Assembly: GCF_900115365.1 (NCBI RefSeq)
Contig: NZ_FOWD01000034.1
Span: forward strand, 1 to 42,437
Reading direction: 5' to 3'
Source: Anaerocolumna aminovalerica
GTDB taxonomy: Bacteria > Bacillota > Clostridia > Lachnospirales > Lachnospiraceae
DNA: 42,437 nucleotides
Shown here: positions 6,963 to 14,935 of the stretch, in pieces
How the letters are laid out: the number at the start of each line of letters is the position of its first letter
Position numbering within the stretch: the first letter of the stretch is position 1
Translations under genes and position numbers: made by a program
The notes under the pieces: model-generated
What the model was told of the DNA's origin: nothing
The model's input: the letters and a program-made list of their open reading frames with translations, nothing else
The model's database searches: none

Positions 6963-7271
6963 ATGCGCATGTATTTAATCAGCGATAACGTTGATACCTA
7001 CACCGGTATGCGCCTGGCAGGTGTAGACGGTGTTATTATACATTCAAAGAAACATTTAAAAGAACAATTGGATAAAGCAATCAGTGATAAAACCATCGGT
7101 GTACTGCTCATTACAGAAAAATTAAGTCTTGAGTTTCCCCAGATTATCAATGATGTAAAATTAAATCGAAAACTTCCTTTGATCGTTGAAATACCGGACA
7201 GACATGGAACAGGCCGTAAACCGGACTTCATTACCTCTTATGTGAATGAAGCCATTGGAGTTAAACTATAA
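6963..7271 (+). CDS. ntpG: V-type ATPase subunit F (central stalk)
   Basis: Small central-stalk subunit that binds subunit D and couples rotation to the A3B3 head. The 102-residue protein has the Rossmann-like family pattern: MYLISDNVDTYTGMRLAGVDG at the N-terminus, IGVLLITEKLS in the middle and PLIVEIPDRHG near residue 75. The frame can be extended upstream to 6879, adding 28 residues, but those residues are encoded by the hairpin leader and have no family counterpart. GAGG lies five bases before the ATG at 6963, and the shorter protein matches the usual 100-105 residue length. The gene lies between K and E. Confidence 0.93.
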   Translation: MRMYLISDNVDTYTGMRLAGVDGVIIHSKKHLKEQLDKAISDKTIGVLLITEKLSLEFPQIINDVKLNRKLPLIVEIPDRHGTGRKPDFITSYVNEAIGVKL

Positions 7272-7289
7272 AGAGAGGAGATTTAAAAC

Positions 7290-7856
7290 GTGACTTTAGA
7301 TGAGAAATTAGAATTATTCTCCAAAGCAGTTATTGATAGTGCAACAAGCCAAAACATTGAAATCGTTCACCAGTACCAAGAATCTCTTCAGCAATTATAT
7401 GACGAACATAAACAAAATGCCTTAAAAAAAACAGAAGCTGCTTATCTTGCAGAATCTGAAAATTTAATGCGTGAGAAAAACCGTACACTATCAAGTGAAG
7501 CTATAAATATTAAAAGAAAAATAAATGAAAAATCTTCTGAATTAGCTGATAAACTTTTTCAGGATGTAGCTTTAAAATTAGAAGAATATATGAAAACACC
7601 TGAGTATTTTGATTTATTAATTACTCAGATTTCCAGAGCAAAAGAATTTGCCAGAGAGGATGAAATTATAATCTATATAAATTCTTCCGATGCAGGAATG
7701 AAAAAGCTTCTAGAAACCAATACAGGGGTAAACCTTACCGTAAGTACCAGAGACTTTATAGGTGGAACCAGAGCGGTTATTCATTCTAAAAACATATTGA
7801 TTGATAATTCCTTCTCAACAAAACTTTCAGAAGCGAAAAATTCTTTTTCCTTCTAA
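7290..7856 (+). CDS. ntpE: V-type ATPase subunit E (peripheral stalk)
   Basis: Peripheral-stalk subunit: the N-terminal helix pairs with the G/H coiled coil and the C-terminal globular domain binds the top of subunit B. The protein has 188 residues. The first 100 are strongly helical and charged (ALKKTEAAYLAESENLMREKNR), and the rest is the mixed domain ending in VNLTVSTRDFIGGTRAVIHSKNILIDNSFSTKL, where the FIGGTRA...NILIDNSF pattern is the family signature. The start is a GTG at 7290 behind AGAGGAG; a nearby ATG at 7300 is in another frame. A 190-base structured leader separates it from subunit A. Confidence 0.92.
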   Translation: MTLDEKLELFSKAVIDSATSQNIEIVHQYQESLQQLYDEHKQNALKKTEAAYLAESENLMREKNRTLSSEAINIKRKINEKSSELADKLFQDVALKLEEYMKTPEYFDLLITQISRAKEFAREDEIIIYINSSDAGMKKLLETNTGVNLTVSTRDFIGGTRAVIHSKNILIDNSFSTKLSEAKNSFSF

Positions 7857-8046
7857 GAATCAATCAAAGCGGATATTCCCGTATGCCTTTAGACAAGTTT
7901 ATCCGCTTACGCTACTTGCTAAGTAAACCTCATTGCCACTACGTGGCATTTCAGCAGATTAAGTTCCTGCTGAAACAGGCAAGTACGCTTCCCTGATGAG
8001 GTTAATATAGCTAGAATAAAGCTAAGAAAGGGGAGTTTTCTCCATT
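7857..8046 (+). promoter_or_regulatory. Structured leader before V-ATPase subunit A, with a four-way junction
   Basis: A first stem pairs AAGCGGATA (7867-7875) with TATCCGCTT (7900-7908). Then a closed junction: P1 AACCTCAT (7926-7933) with ATGAGGTT (7996-8003); P2 TGCCAC (7934-7939) with GTGGCA (7943-7948); P3 TTTCAGCAG (7949-7957) with CTGCTGAAA (7967-7975); P4 CAGG-C-AAG (7976-7983) with CTT-C-CCTG (7988-7995) and a TACG loop. Helices abut with no unpaired bases. An ATG at 7883 opens 37 codons across all of it, ending in TGA at 7994-7996. The ribosome site GGGGAGTTTTC resembles that of the hairpin leaders, and GGAG can pair with CTCC at 8040-8043. Function is unknown. Confidence 0.65.
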
Positions 8047-9813
8047 ATGAATATAACAGGAAAAATATCCGGCATAAATGGACCAGTTATTTACCTATCC
8101 GGTAATCTTGGATTTAAGATGGGTGAAATGGTTTTGGTAGGTAAAGACCGTTTAGTTGGTGAAGTAATTGCTTTAACCAAATCCAAAACAACCATCCAGG
8201 TTTACGAAGAAACTACCGGTCTAAAGCCGGGACAGGAAGTAATATCAACGGGAGCTGCCATATCCGTTACTTTGGCACCCGGTATTATTGGTAATATATT
8301 TGATGGTATTGAAAGACCATTAAAAGAAATCTCCAAACAATCAGGAGCTTTTATATCCAGAGGTGTTAGTGTTGAATCACTGGATACCGCCAAGATGTGG
8401 GATGTTCACATTACTGTCAAAGAAGGGGATAAGATTTATGGAGGTTCCATAATTGCAGAGGTGCAGGAAACTACTGCAATTCTTCACAAATCCATGGTTT
8501 CTCCGGACATTTCCGGTGTTGTTACAAAAGTTGCCCCTGACGGCAAATATACCATTACAGATACTATTGTTACCATAAAGGATAACAACGGTGTGGAAAA
8601 AGAATTATCTTTAACTCAAAAATGGCCTATCCGTATACCAAGACCGGTAAATAAAAGATTTTCCGCAGACAGGCCTTTAATTACCGGACAACGTATTCTT
8701 GATACACTTTTCCCAATTGCCAAGGGAGGTACTGCTGCCATTCCCGGAGGTTTTGGTACAGGTAAAACCATGACACAGCACCAATTGGCAAAATGGTCTG
8801 ATGCAGACATTATTGTATATATAGGCTGCGGCGAACGTGGAAATGAAATGACTGAGGTTCTTGAAGATTTCTCTAAATTAGTGGATCCTAAGTCCGGAAA
8901 TCCTCTTCTTGACCGAACCACTTTAATTGCCAATACTTCAAACATGCCCGTTGCTGCCCGTGAAGCAAGTATATATACCGGCATTACTTTGGCTGAATAT
9001 TATCGTGATATGGGATATCACGTGGCTATTATGGCTGATTCTACCTCCCGGTGGGCTGAGGCTCTTCGTGAATTATCCGGACGTCTGGAAGAAATGCCGG
9101 CGGAGGAAGGTTTCCCTGCTTACTTAGCCTCCAGATTATCTGCCTTTTATGAACGTGCTGGTTTTATGGAAAACCTTAATGGCACAGATGGCAGTGTATC
9201 CATCATTGGAGCTGTATCACCACAGGGCGGTGATTTTTCTGAACCGGTAACACAGAATACAAAGCGATTTGTAAGATGTTTTTGGGCATTGGATAAATCC
9301 TTAGCCTATGCAAGACATTTTCCAGCCATTCAATGGCTTACCAGTTACAGTGATTATTTAAATGACTTGGCTCCCTGGTACCTTACTAATGTAGGAGATA
9401 ATTTTGTAGAGTGCCGCGGTAAGATTCTGAATATATTAACACAGGAAAGCCAGTTAAATGAAATAGTTAAATTAATAGGCAGTGACGTATTACCTGATGA
9501 TCAAAAACTTGTATTAGAAATTGCCAGGGTCATCCGGCTTGGTTTTGTTCAACAGAATGCTTACCATCCATCAGATACTTATGTACCCCTAGAAAAGCAA
9601 TTAAAGATGATGGAAACTATACTTTATCTATACGATAAATCAAAACAATTAATTAATATGAATATGCCAATGTCTGTATTAAGAGCGGAAGATATATATG
9701 AAAAAGTTATCTCCATTAAATACGATGTGGCAAATGATGAACTTTATAAATTTGAAGAGTATAAAAAAATGATTGATACATTCTATCATAATGTAATGGA
9801 AAAGAATGGATAA
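8047..9813 (+). CDS. ntpA: V-type ATPase catalytic subunit A
   Basis: Catalytic nucleotide-binding subunit of the A3B3 head. The protein has 588 residues, the normal length including the A-type non-homologous insert (about residues 110-190). The Walker A motif GGFGTGKT lies at residues 234-241, and the catalytic Glu in GCGERGNEM is residue 263. The [27 protein letters not shown] segment with the arginine and adenine-contact region follows, and the [19 protein letters not shown] motif is present. The start ATG is about 11 bases from GGGGAG, a slightly long spacing. It is followed after 15 bases by subunit B. Confidence 0.98.
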   Translation: MNITGKISGINGPVIYLSGNLGFKMGEMVLVGKDRLVGEVIALTKSKTTIQVYEETTGLKPGQEVISTGAAISVTLAPGIIGNIFDGIERPLKEISKQSGAFISRGVSVESLDTAKMWDVHITVKEGDKIYGGSIIAEVQETTAILHKSMVSPDISGVVTKVAPDGKYTITDTIVTIKDNNGVEKELSLTQKWPIRIPRPVNKRFSADRPLITGQRILDTLFPIAKGGTAAIPGGFGTGKTMTQHQLAKWSDADIIVYIGCGERGNEMTEVLEDFSKLVDPKSGNPLLDRTTLIANTSNMPVAAREASIYTGITLAEYYRDMGYHVAIMADSTSRWAEALRELSGRLEEMPAEEGFPAYLASRLSAFYERAGFMENLNGTDGSVSIIGAVSPQGGDFSEPVTQNTKRFVRCFWALDKSLAYARHFPAIQWLTSYSDYLNDLAPWYLTNVGDNFVECRGKILNILTQESQLNEIVKLIGSDVLPDDQKLVLEIARVIRLGFVQQNAYHPSDTYVPLEKQLKMMETILYLYDKSKQLINMNMPMSVLRAEDIYEKVISIKYDVANDELYKFEEYKKMIDTFYHNVMEKNG

Positions 9814-9828
9814 GGAGGGACCATACCA

Positions 9829-11217
9829 ATGTCAATAGAATATTTAGGACTTAGTGAAATAAATGGCCCTCTAATCGTTTTAGAGGGTGTTAGAGATGCC
9901 TCCTTCGATGAAATTGTAGAAATAACCGTTGAAGGTAATAAGAAAAAAATCGGAAGAATCATTGAAATATATGAAGATAAAGCAGTTATTCAGGTATTCC
10001 AGGGAACGGACGATATGTCTTTATTAAATACCCATACTAAGTTAATGGGACACCCTATGGAAGTAGCTCTTTCCGAAGAAATTTTAGGCAGAGTATTTAA
10101 CGGAATCGGTCAGCCGATTGACGGACTTGGGAATATTATAGGAGAAGAAAAAAGGGATGTAAACGGCCAGCCTTTAAACCCTTGTTCCAGAGAATATCCA
10201 CGTAATTACATTAAAACAGGTATTTCATCCATAGATTGCCTGACTACTTTAATTCGTGGACAGAAGCTGCCTATCTTTTCCGGAAACGGTCTTCCACATG
10301 ATCAACTTGCTGCACAGATTGTAAAACAGGCTTCCCTTGGAGAAGACAGCAAAGAAGAATTTGCTATTGTATTTGCAGCAATGGGTATTAAGCATGACGT
10401 AGCTGATTTTTTCCGTCGTACATTTGAAGAAAGCGGTGTAAGCTCCCATGTTGTTATGTATTTAAACTTAGCCAACGATCCTGTAGTTGAAAGACTGATA
10501 ACACCAAAGGTTGCATTAACTGCCGCAGAATACCTGGCATTTGAAAAGAACATGCATATCCTTGTAATATTAACCGATATGACTTCTTATGCTGAAGCCA
10601 TGCGTGAAGTTTCCTCCTCCAAAGGAGAAATCCCAAGCAGAAAAGGTTATCCCGGTTACCTTTATAGTGAATTGGCTTCTTTGTATGAAAGAGCCGGTAT
10701 TGTAAAAGATGTAAATGGCTCCGTAACTCAAATTCCTATTCTTACAATGCCAAATGATGATATTACCCATCCTATTCCTGACTTAACCGGATATATTACA
10801 GAAGGACAGATTGTATTAGAGCGTTCTTTATATCAAAAGGGAGTATATCCCCCTATTAACATCCTTCCTTCTCTTTCCCGTTTAATGAAGGACGGTATTG
10901 GTAAAGGATATACCCGTGAAGACCATCAAGACCTTGCCAATCAGCTATTTTCCTCTTACGCAAGAGTAGGTGAAGCCAGAGCATTAGCAAGTGTTATCGG
11001 GGAAGATGAATTATCCGACATTGATAAGAAATATTTAGCTTTTGGTATTGCTATGGAAAAAGAATTCATTTCTCAAGGCCAGGCTGAAGACCGCTCTATT
11101 ATAGAAACATTGAATAAAGGATGGGAGCTGTTAGGCATTCTTCCAAGAGAAGAACTGGATCGTGTAGATACAAAGATATTGAATCAATATTATAAAGCAT
11201 CTGTTAGTAACGAATAG
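9829..11217 (+). CDS. ntpB: V-type ATPase subunit B
   Basis: Non-catalytic subunit of the A3B3 head that contributes the arginine finger. The 462 residues match the family. Walker A is degenerate ([15 protein letters not shown] instead of GxxxxGKT), as expected for a B subunit. Conserved blocks follow: [58 protein letters not shown] and the hallmark [32 protein letters not shown] precedes the ATG, and the intergenic gap is 15 bases, so translation is probably coupled to subunit A. Confidence 0.98.
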   Translation: MSIEYLGLSEINGPLIVLEGVRDASFDEIVEITVEGNKKKIGRIIEIYEDKAVIQVFQGTDDMSLLNTHTKLMGHPMEVALSEEILGRVFNGIGQPIDGLGNIIGEEKRDVNGQPLNPCSREYPRNYIKTGISSIDCLTTLIRGQKLPIFSGNGLPHDQLAAQIVKQASLGEDSKEEFAIVFAAMGIKHDVADFFRRTFEESGVSSHVVMYLNLANDPVVERLITPKVALTAAEYLAFEKNMHILVILTDMTSYAEAMREVSSSKGEIPSRKGYPGYLYSELASLYERAGIVKDVNGSVTQIPILTMPNDDITHPIPDLTGYITEGQIVLERSLYQKGVYPPINILPSLSRLMKDGIGKGYTREDHQDLANQLFSSYARVGEARALASVIGEDELSDIDKKYLAFGIAMEKEFISQGQAEDRSIIETLNKGWELLGILPREELDRVDTKILNQYYKASVSNE

Positions 11218-11277
11218 CAAATGTTTTGACAAAATAAGAATTCCATATTCTTTGAAGCTTATAGAAAAGAGGTATTT

Positions 11278-11892
11278 ATGAATCCCAATACGTTTCCAAC
11301 CAAAGGTAACTTAATTTTAGCAAAAAATTCATTGGCATTGGCAAAACAAGGCTATGATTTGATGGATAAAAAGCGTAATATATTAATCCGGGAACTTATG
11401 GATTTAATTGAGCAGGCAAAAGATATTCAATCTGAAATTGATACTACCTTTACTGCTGCCTATAGAGCTTTGCAGACAGCTAATATCGAAATGGGAATTC
11501 GTAACGTAGAAGATTTAAGCAGTACGATACCGGAAGAAAACTCTATACAAATTAAACAAAGAAGTATTATGGGTACGGAAATTCCTCTGGTGGAATTCGA
11601 CCGTTCCGGCAGTAAACCAACTTATTCTTTCTTTAATACCAGAGTTTCTCTTGATGAAGCAACCAATCAATTTAAAAAGGTAAAAGAACTGACCCTCCGC
11701 CTTTCCATGATTGAAAATTCAGCTTACCGATTGGCTGCCAATATTAAAAAGACCCAAAAACGTGCCAATGCTTTAAAAAATATTACGATTCCTTATTATA
11801 GTACTCTTACGGTTAATATACAAAATGCTTTAGAAGAAAAAGAACGTGAAGAATTTACAAGATTAAAGGTAATAAAGCGAAGACATGGATAG
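11278..11892 (+). CDS. ntpD: V-type ATPase subunit D (central axle)
   Basis: Axle of the rotor: two long antiparallel helices sit inside the A3B3 head. The 204 residues fit the family. The N-terminal helix begins PTKGNLILAKNSLALAKQGYDLMDKKRNIL, which matches the typical start (PTK..L..LK..L..A..G..LLK.KRd.L). The C-terminal helix, LRLSMIENSAYRLAANIKKTQKRANALKNI, is followed by a charged tail. AGAGG precedes the ATG. It is the last gene of the operon, with a strong terminator about 40 bases after the stop codon. Confidence 0.95.
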   Translation: MNPNTFPTKGNLILAKNSLALAKQGYDLMDKKRNILIRELMDLIEQAKDIQSEIDTTFTAAYRALQTANIEMGIRNVEDLSSTIPEENSIQIKQRSIMGTEIPLVEFDRSGSKPTYSFFNTRVSLDEATNQFKKVKELTLRLSMIENSAYRLAANIKKTQKRANALKNITIPYYSTLTVNIQNALEEKEREEFTRLKVIKRRHG

Positions 11893-11934
11893 ATTTCTGA
11901 GGCTATTTTGACTTGCAAATTAAAATATATGGAT

Positions 11935-11994
11935 TGCTCTAGTGTATATAACGAGTTTAAATACTTTCTTTATATACGTTAGAGCATTTTTTTT
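11935..11994 (+). terminator. Intrinsic terminator of the V-ATPase operon
   Basis: The left arm TGCTCTAGTGTATATAA begins at 11935 and the right arm TTATATACGTTAGAGCA ends at 11986. They pair over 17 bases with two G-U pairs, followed by eight T residues. A textbook strong terminator. Confidence 0.93.
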
Positions 11995-12067
11995 GCCTTC
12001 ATGCCATAATGTGCAGTATATTGTCATAATCTTTCATATTATTTTAGTAAATGTTTTCTTATTCTTC

Positions 12068-12096
12068 TTGATACAACCTCTAAAATAATCTATAAT
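12068..12096 (+). promoter_or_regulatory. Promoter of the D,D-carboxypeptidase gene
   Basis: TTGATA (12068-12073), a 17-base spacer and TATAAT (12091-12096). Initiation near 12104 would give a leader of about 125 bases that includes hairpin leader copy C. Confidence 0.8.
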
Positions 12097-12149
12097 ATAA
12101 TTATTATTTTCACATACTATCTATAAATTAGGTTAATATAAAAAGATAT

Positions 12150-12229
12150 GGAATAAATGAGTAAGTTGAAAAATAATTTTTTCAACATCTTGATTTAATA
12201 CGTGCTAACACACGCAGATAGGAGTTTTC
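12150..12229 (+). repeat. Modular hairpin leader, copy C (before the D,D-carboxypeptidase)
   Basis: Hairpin 1 has perfect 9-bp arms GTTGAAAAA (12165-12173) and TTTTTCAAC (12178-12186). It is followed directly by the GCGTG-type module: CGTG (12201-12204) with CACG (12211-12214), then CAGATAGGAGTTTTC up to the ATG. The last part matches copy A (CAGATGGGAGTTCTT). The TTG-AAA-AAT frame from 12166 gives only ten codons. Hairpin 2 and the GAATTGAGGTTA module are absent. This copy follows a promoter rather than another gene of an operon. Confidence 0.72.
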
Positions 12230-13669
12230 ATGAAAAAGTGTTTAATTTTAATGAGTTTAATTTGTATCACATTTAGCAATGTTATAACTGCAAAAGCGGA
12301 AGTAATAAATCCTTCTGCTATAAATTACAGTAAGTCTATAGATGAAAAAACAATAGTAAACGCAGAACAACCAAAGGTAAATGCCAGCGCTGCAATCGTT
12401 ATGGAGGCTTCTACCGGAGCTATTCTATATTCAAAAAATGTACATGATTCTTACTATCCTGCCAGTATTACTAAGATTTTAACTGCCTTACTGGCATTAG
12501 AGAATTCATCTTTAGGGGAAACGGTGACTTTCTCAAAAAAAGCTGTCTTTGATGTGGATTTAGACAGCAGCCGTATCGGCATAGATGTTGGAGAGCGGCT
12601 TACTATGGAAGAAAGTTTATATGGTATTATGTTAGAATCTGCAAATGAAGTATCCTACGCTGTGGCAGAACATATATCCGGAGATGTGGATTCTTTTTCC
12701 GCTCTTATGAATAAAAGAGCAAAAGAATTGGGTGCTACAGATTCCCATTTTATAAATCCTCATGGCCTTCCGGATCCGGATCACTATACTTCTGCATATG
12801 ATATGGCAGTAATATCAAGGGCTGCGATTAATAATCCTACTTTTCGCAAGATAACAAGCACAAGGACCTTTACAATACCTCCCACCAATATTCAGGAGAA
12901 AGCAAGACCATTGGCAAACCATCATAAATTTATTAATGGGGCAATGCCATTTGAAGGCGCTATTGGAGGTAAGACAGGATATACTACTAAAGCAAAATAC
13001 ACATTGGTAACCTTTGCAGAACGTAACGGAATGACCTTAATCAGCGTGGTTATGAGCTGCGATAGTATTAAAGATGAATATTCTGATACTTCAAATATAT
13101 TAAACTATGGTTTTAATAATTTTTCCGTATATAATATTGCAGAGATGGAAAATCCAATGGATACTGAGTCTATTTCCTTGTTTAGCAATAATAATGCGGT
13201 ATTTAGTACAACCAGAACTGCATTAAAATTAAACCCTGAAAGTAATATTATCTTACCAAATGGCGCTTCTTTAGAAGATGTAAAGAAAGAAATAGAATTC
13301 AAGCCTATAACTAAATTGGTAGAGGGTGAACATATTATTGGTACTATTTCATACTCCTACAATGGAATGTTTGCTGGTTCCTCGGATATTATATTTAATA
13401 ATGTTGCTTCGGATACCTTATTAAAGTCTTCAATTTTGCCTTTGCAGACTGTAGAATCCGAGAAAGGGGAAGATGGTAAGCCTATAATAGGAAAATCCAA
13501 TATAAGTATGAAATCCATCGTTATAGGGGTAATAGTAGGCGTAGTTGTTCTGGGTGCCGGATTATATGTTATATTCGTTGAGATTCCTTTCCGAAAACGC
13601 AGACAGGCATATCATCAGAAGAGGAACCGAAGAAAGCATTCCTCTGATACATCTTATATTGATTTATAG
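12230..13669 (+). CDS. dacF: D-alanyl-D-alanine carboxypeptidase (DacF/PBP5 type)
   Basis: Penicillin-binding serine peptidase that removes the terminal D-alanine from peptidoglycan stem peptides, outside the membrane. A signal peptide is visible (MKKCLILMSLICITFSNVITAKAE). The peptidase S11 motifs are in order: SxxK as PASITKILTAL near residue 77, SxN as LESANEVSYAVAEH near residue 135, and KTG as GGKTGYTTKAKYT near residue 247. A later domain is followed by a C-terminal membrane anchor (SIVIGVIVGVVVLGAGLYVIF) and a strongly basic cytoplasmic tail. Anchoring by a true transmembrane helix rather than an amphipathic one is noteworthy. It has its own promoter and terminator; GGAG in the leader decides the start. 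Confidence 0.94.
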   Translation: MKKCLILMSLICITFSNVITAKAEVINPSAINYSKSIDEKTIVNAEQPKVNASAAIVMEASTGAILYSKNVHDSYYPASITKILTALLALENSSLGETVTFSKKAVFDVDLDSSRIGIDVGERLTMEESLYGIMLESANEVSYAVAEHISGDVDSFSALMNKRAKELGATDSHFINPHGLPDPDHYTSAYDMAVISRAAINNPTFRKITSTRTFTIPPTNIQEKARPLANHHKFINGAMPFEGAIGGKTGYTTKAKYTLVTFAERNGMTLISVVMSCDSIKDEYSDTSNILNYGFNNFSVYNIAEMENPMDTESISLFSNNNAVFSTTRTALKLNPESNIILPNGASLEDVKKEIEFKPITKLVEGEHIIGTISYSYNGMFAGSSDIIFNNVASDTLLKSSILPLQTVESEKGEDGKPIIGKSNISMKSIVIGVIVGVVVLGAGLYVIFVEIPFRKRRQAYHQKRNRRKHSSDTSYIDL

Positions 13670-13705
13670 CATTATACTGATTTATATAGTCTGATTCTGT
13701 ACACG

Positions 13706-13752
13706 AGAAGCACCCTGCTATCTCATGAAAAAACAGGGTGCTTCTATTTAAC
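13706..13752 (+). terminator. Intrinsic terminator after dacF
   Basis: AGAAGCACCCTG (13706-13717) pairs with CAGGGTGCTTCT (13734-13745), a perfect 12-bp stem, followed by a T-rich stretch. It starts 37 bases past the dacF stop. Confidence 0.88.
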
Positions 13753-13809
13753 CTAATCTTATGTACCATTCGTAACAATGTAGACTATATTCCTAATTAT
13801 GCTGCTACA

Positions 13810-14580
13810 TCAGAGTTTCCTTGCCTTAAAGCATACTGAAATTGGTATCATTTTTGCTTTTTTGGTTTTGTCACTGTTATCGTCAACGGATTCCATGGTT
13901 TGCTTGTCATTCAGTTCAATCATTTGCTCTACAGCAAATCCGGCTTTTGCCAATGCATTTATATATGTTGAAATTTTTCTATTACATAAAACTATCTCCC
14001 TACCGTGAACGGGCATAGTAAAATAAGACTCATCAAAATAGCTTTTGCTGAAAACCAATTGGTCATTTTCTATCACATCTTGCCGCTGGCTACAAGACCA
14101 AGCTACACAGTAATTTAGCGTATGATGCCAACTAAATATAAATATACCGTCTTTCTTTAAGAAGGAAGCTATCTTATTGAATGTACCTTGTAAATCAGTT
14201 GTCCAACCTATGCCATATATGGAATAGACATAATCAAAATAGTCTTTCGGAATATTAAGCTCCGCTTCCATAGGTGAACAGATAAGCTTTGCGGTATATC
14301 CATTTTCTCGCAAGTAATTTTCTGCGTTTTCTAATTGCTTGTGGGATAGATCAACTCCCCATAATTCAGCAGCATTTCTATCAGCGAGATATTTGAGTGA
14401 ATGACCACTGCCGCAACAGATTTCCAATACTTTTTTGCCGGAAACATCTTTAAACAAATGCAAATCATCCTCAGAAACAAATTTAACACCATATGTAGGA
14501 AGTGCGGTTGTGCCAAACCATGAGTCTGCATTTTCGTTCCAATAATTTTTATTATTATCAATGATTTCATTTTGATGCAT
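13810..14580 (-). CDS. Class I SAM-dependent methyltransferase, substrate unknown
   Basis: Putative cytoplasmic methyltransferase with a Rossmann fold. Motif I is KVLEICCGSGHSLKYLAD near residue 55, the acidic residue ending strand 2 is in WGVDLSHKQLENAENYL, and the DYVYSIYGIGWT segment matches the motif after strand 4. The C-terminal half includes a Trp/Tyr-rich region (FSWHHTLNYCVAWSCSQRQD). The frame is open to 14628, but AGGAG lies about nine bases before the ATG at 14580 (MHQNEIIDNNKNYWNENADSW), giving 256 residues. It resembles UbiE/COQ5-type or type-11 methyltransferases. Its neighbours, a tRNA gene and a carboxypeptidase, give no clue to the substrate. Confidence 0.85.
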   Translation of the reverse strand: MHQNEIIDNNKNYWNENADSWFGTTALPTYGVKFVSEDDLHLFKDVSGKKVLEICCGSGHSLKYLADRNAAELWGVDLSHKQLENAENYLRENGYTAKLICSPMEAELNIPKDYFDYVYSIYGIGWTTDLQGTFNKIASFLKKDGIFIFSWHHTLNYCVAWSCSQRQDVIENDQLVFSKSYFDESYFTMPVHGREIVLCNRKISTYINALAKAGFAVEQMIELNDKQTMESVDDNSDKTKKAKMIPISVCFKARKL

Positions 14581-14664
14581 GGGTGATTCTCCTTGTACGA
14601 TAAATAATCTGATTCGAAACATAAACATATCCCGCCATCGGATATTTTAAGTATAACATAAACA

Positions 14665-14708
14665 ATCAGGCTGAAACAGATGCAATTTTGCATCTGTTTC
14701 AGCCTGAT
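14665..14708 (-). terminator. Perfect 21-bp stem-loop after tRNA-Arg
   Basis: A 44-base palindrome: ATCAGGCTGAAACAGATGCAA, two bases, then its exact complement. It lies nine bases beyond the tRNA 3' end. In the minus direction a T-rich stretch (TTGTTTATGTT) follows, so it can terminate tRNA transcription. A perfect 21-bp stem is unusually long for a terminator. Confidence 0.75.
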
Positions 14709-14716
14709 AATCTTGA

Positions 14717-14790
14717 TGCACCTAACTGGATTCGAACCAGCGGCCTACCGCTTAGGAGGCGGTCGCTCTATCCTACTGAGCTATAGATGC
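14717..14790 (-). tRNA. tRNA-Arg, anticodon CCT
   Basis: The complement reads GCATCTATAGCTCAGT... and folds as a standard cloverleaf of 74 bases. The acceptor arms GCATCTA and TAGGTGC pair with one G-U. The D arm AGCTCAGTAGGATAGAGC, an anticodon arm CCGC/GCGG with CTCCTAA in the loop, and the T arm CTGGTTCGAATCCAG are all present. The anticodon CCT reads AGG codons. The discriminator is A, and CCA is not encoded. It is flanked by its own consensus promoter and terminator and is therefore a single-gene unit. Confidence 0.97.
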
Positions 14791-14816
14791 AAGATGTCAA
14801 TAATGGCACCTTTTTT

Positions 14817-14845
14817 ATTATATGTTGAAACCTTTTTAAAGTCAA
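14817..14845 (-). promoter_or_regulatory. Promoter of tRNA-Arg
   Basis: On the minus strand TTGACT (14845-14840), a 17-base spacer and TATAAT (14822-14817), 27 bases before the tRNA 5' end. A strong stable-RNA-type promoter. Confidence 0.88.
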
Positions 14846-14935
14846 GGCTGACATATACTATGTTTTATCTATTTTATACTTTATTTTAAACTATTTTTTA
14901 TATGTGTATAGATTCTATATCTTATTCGGATATTA

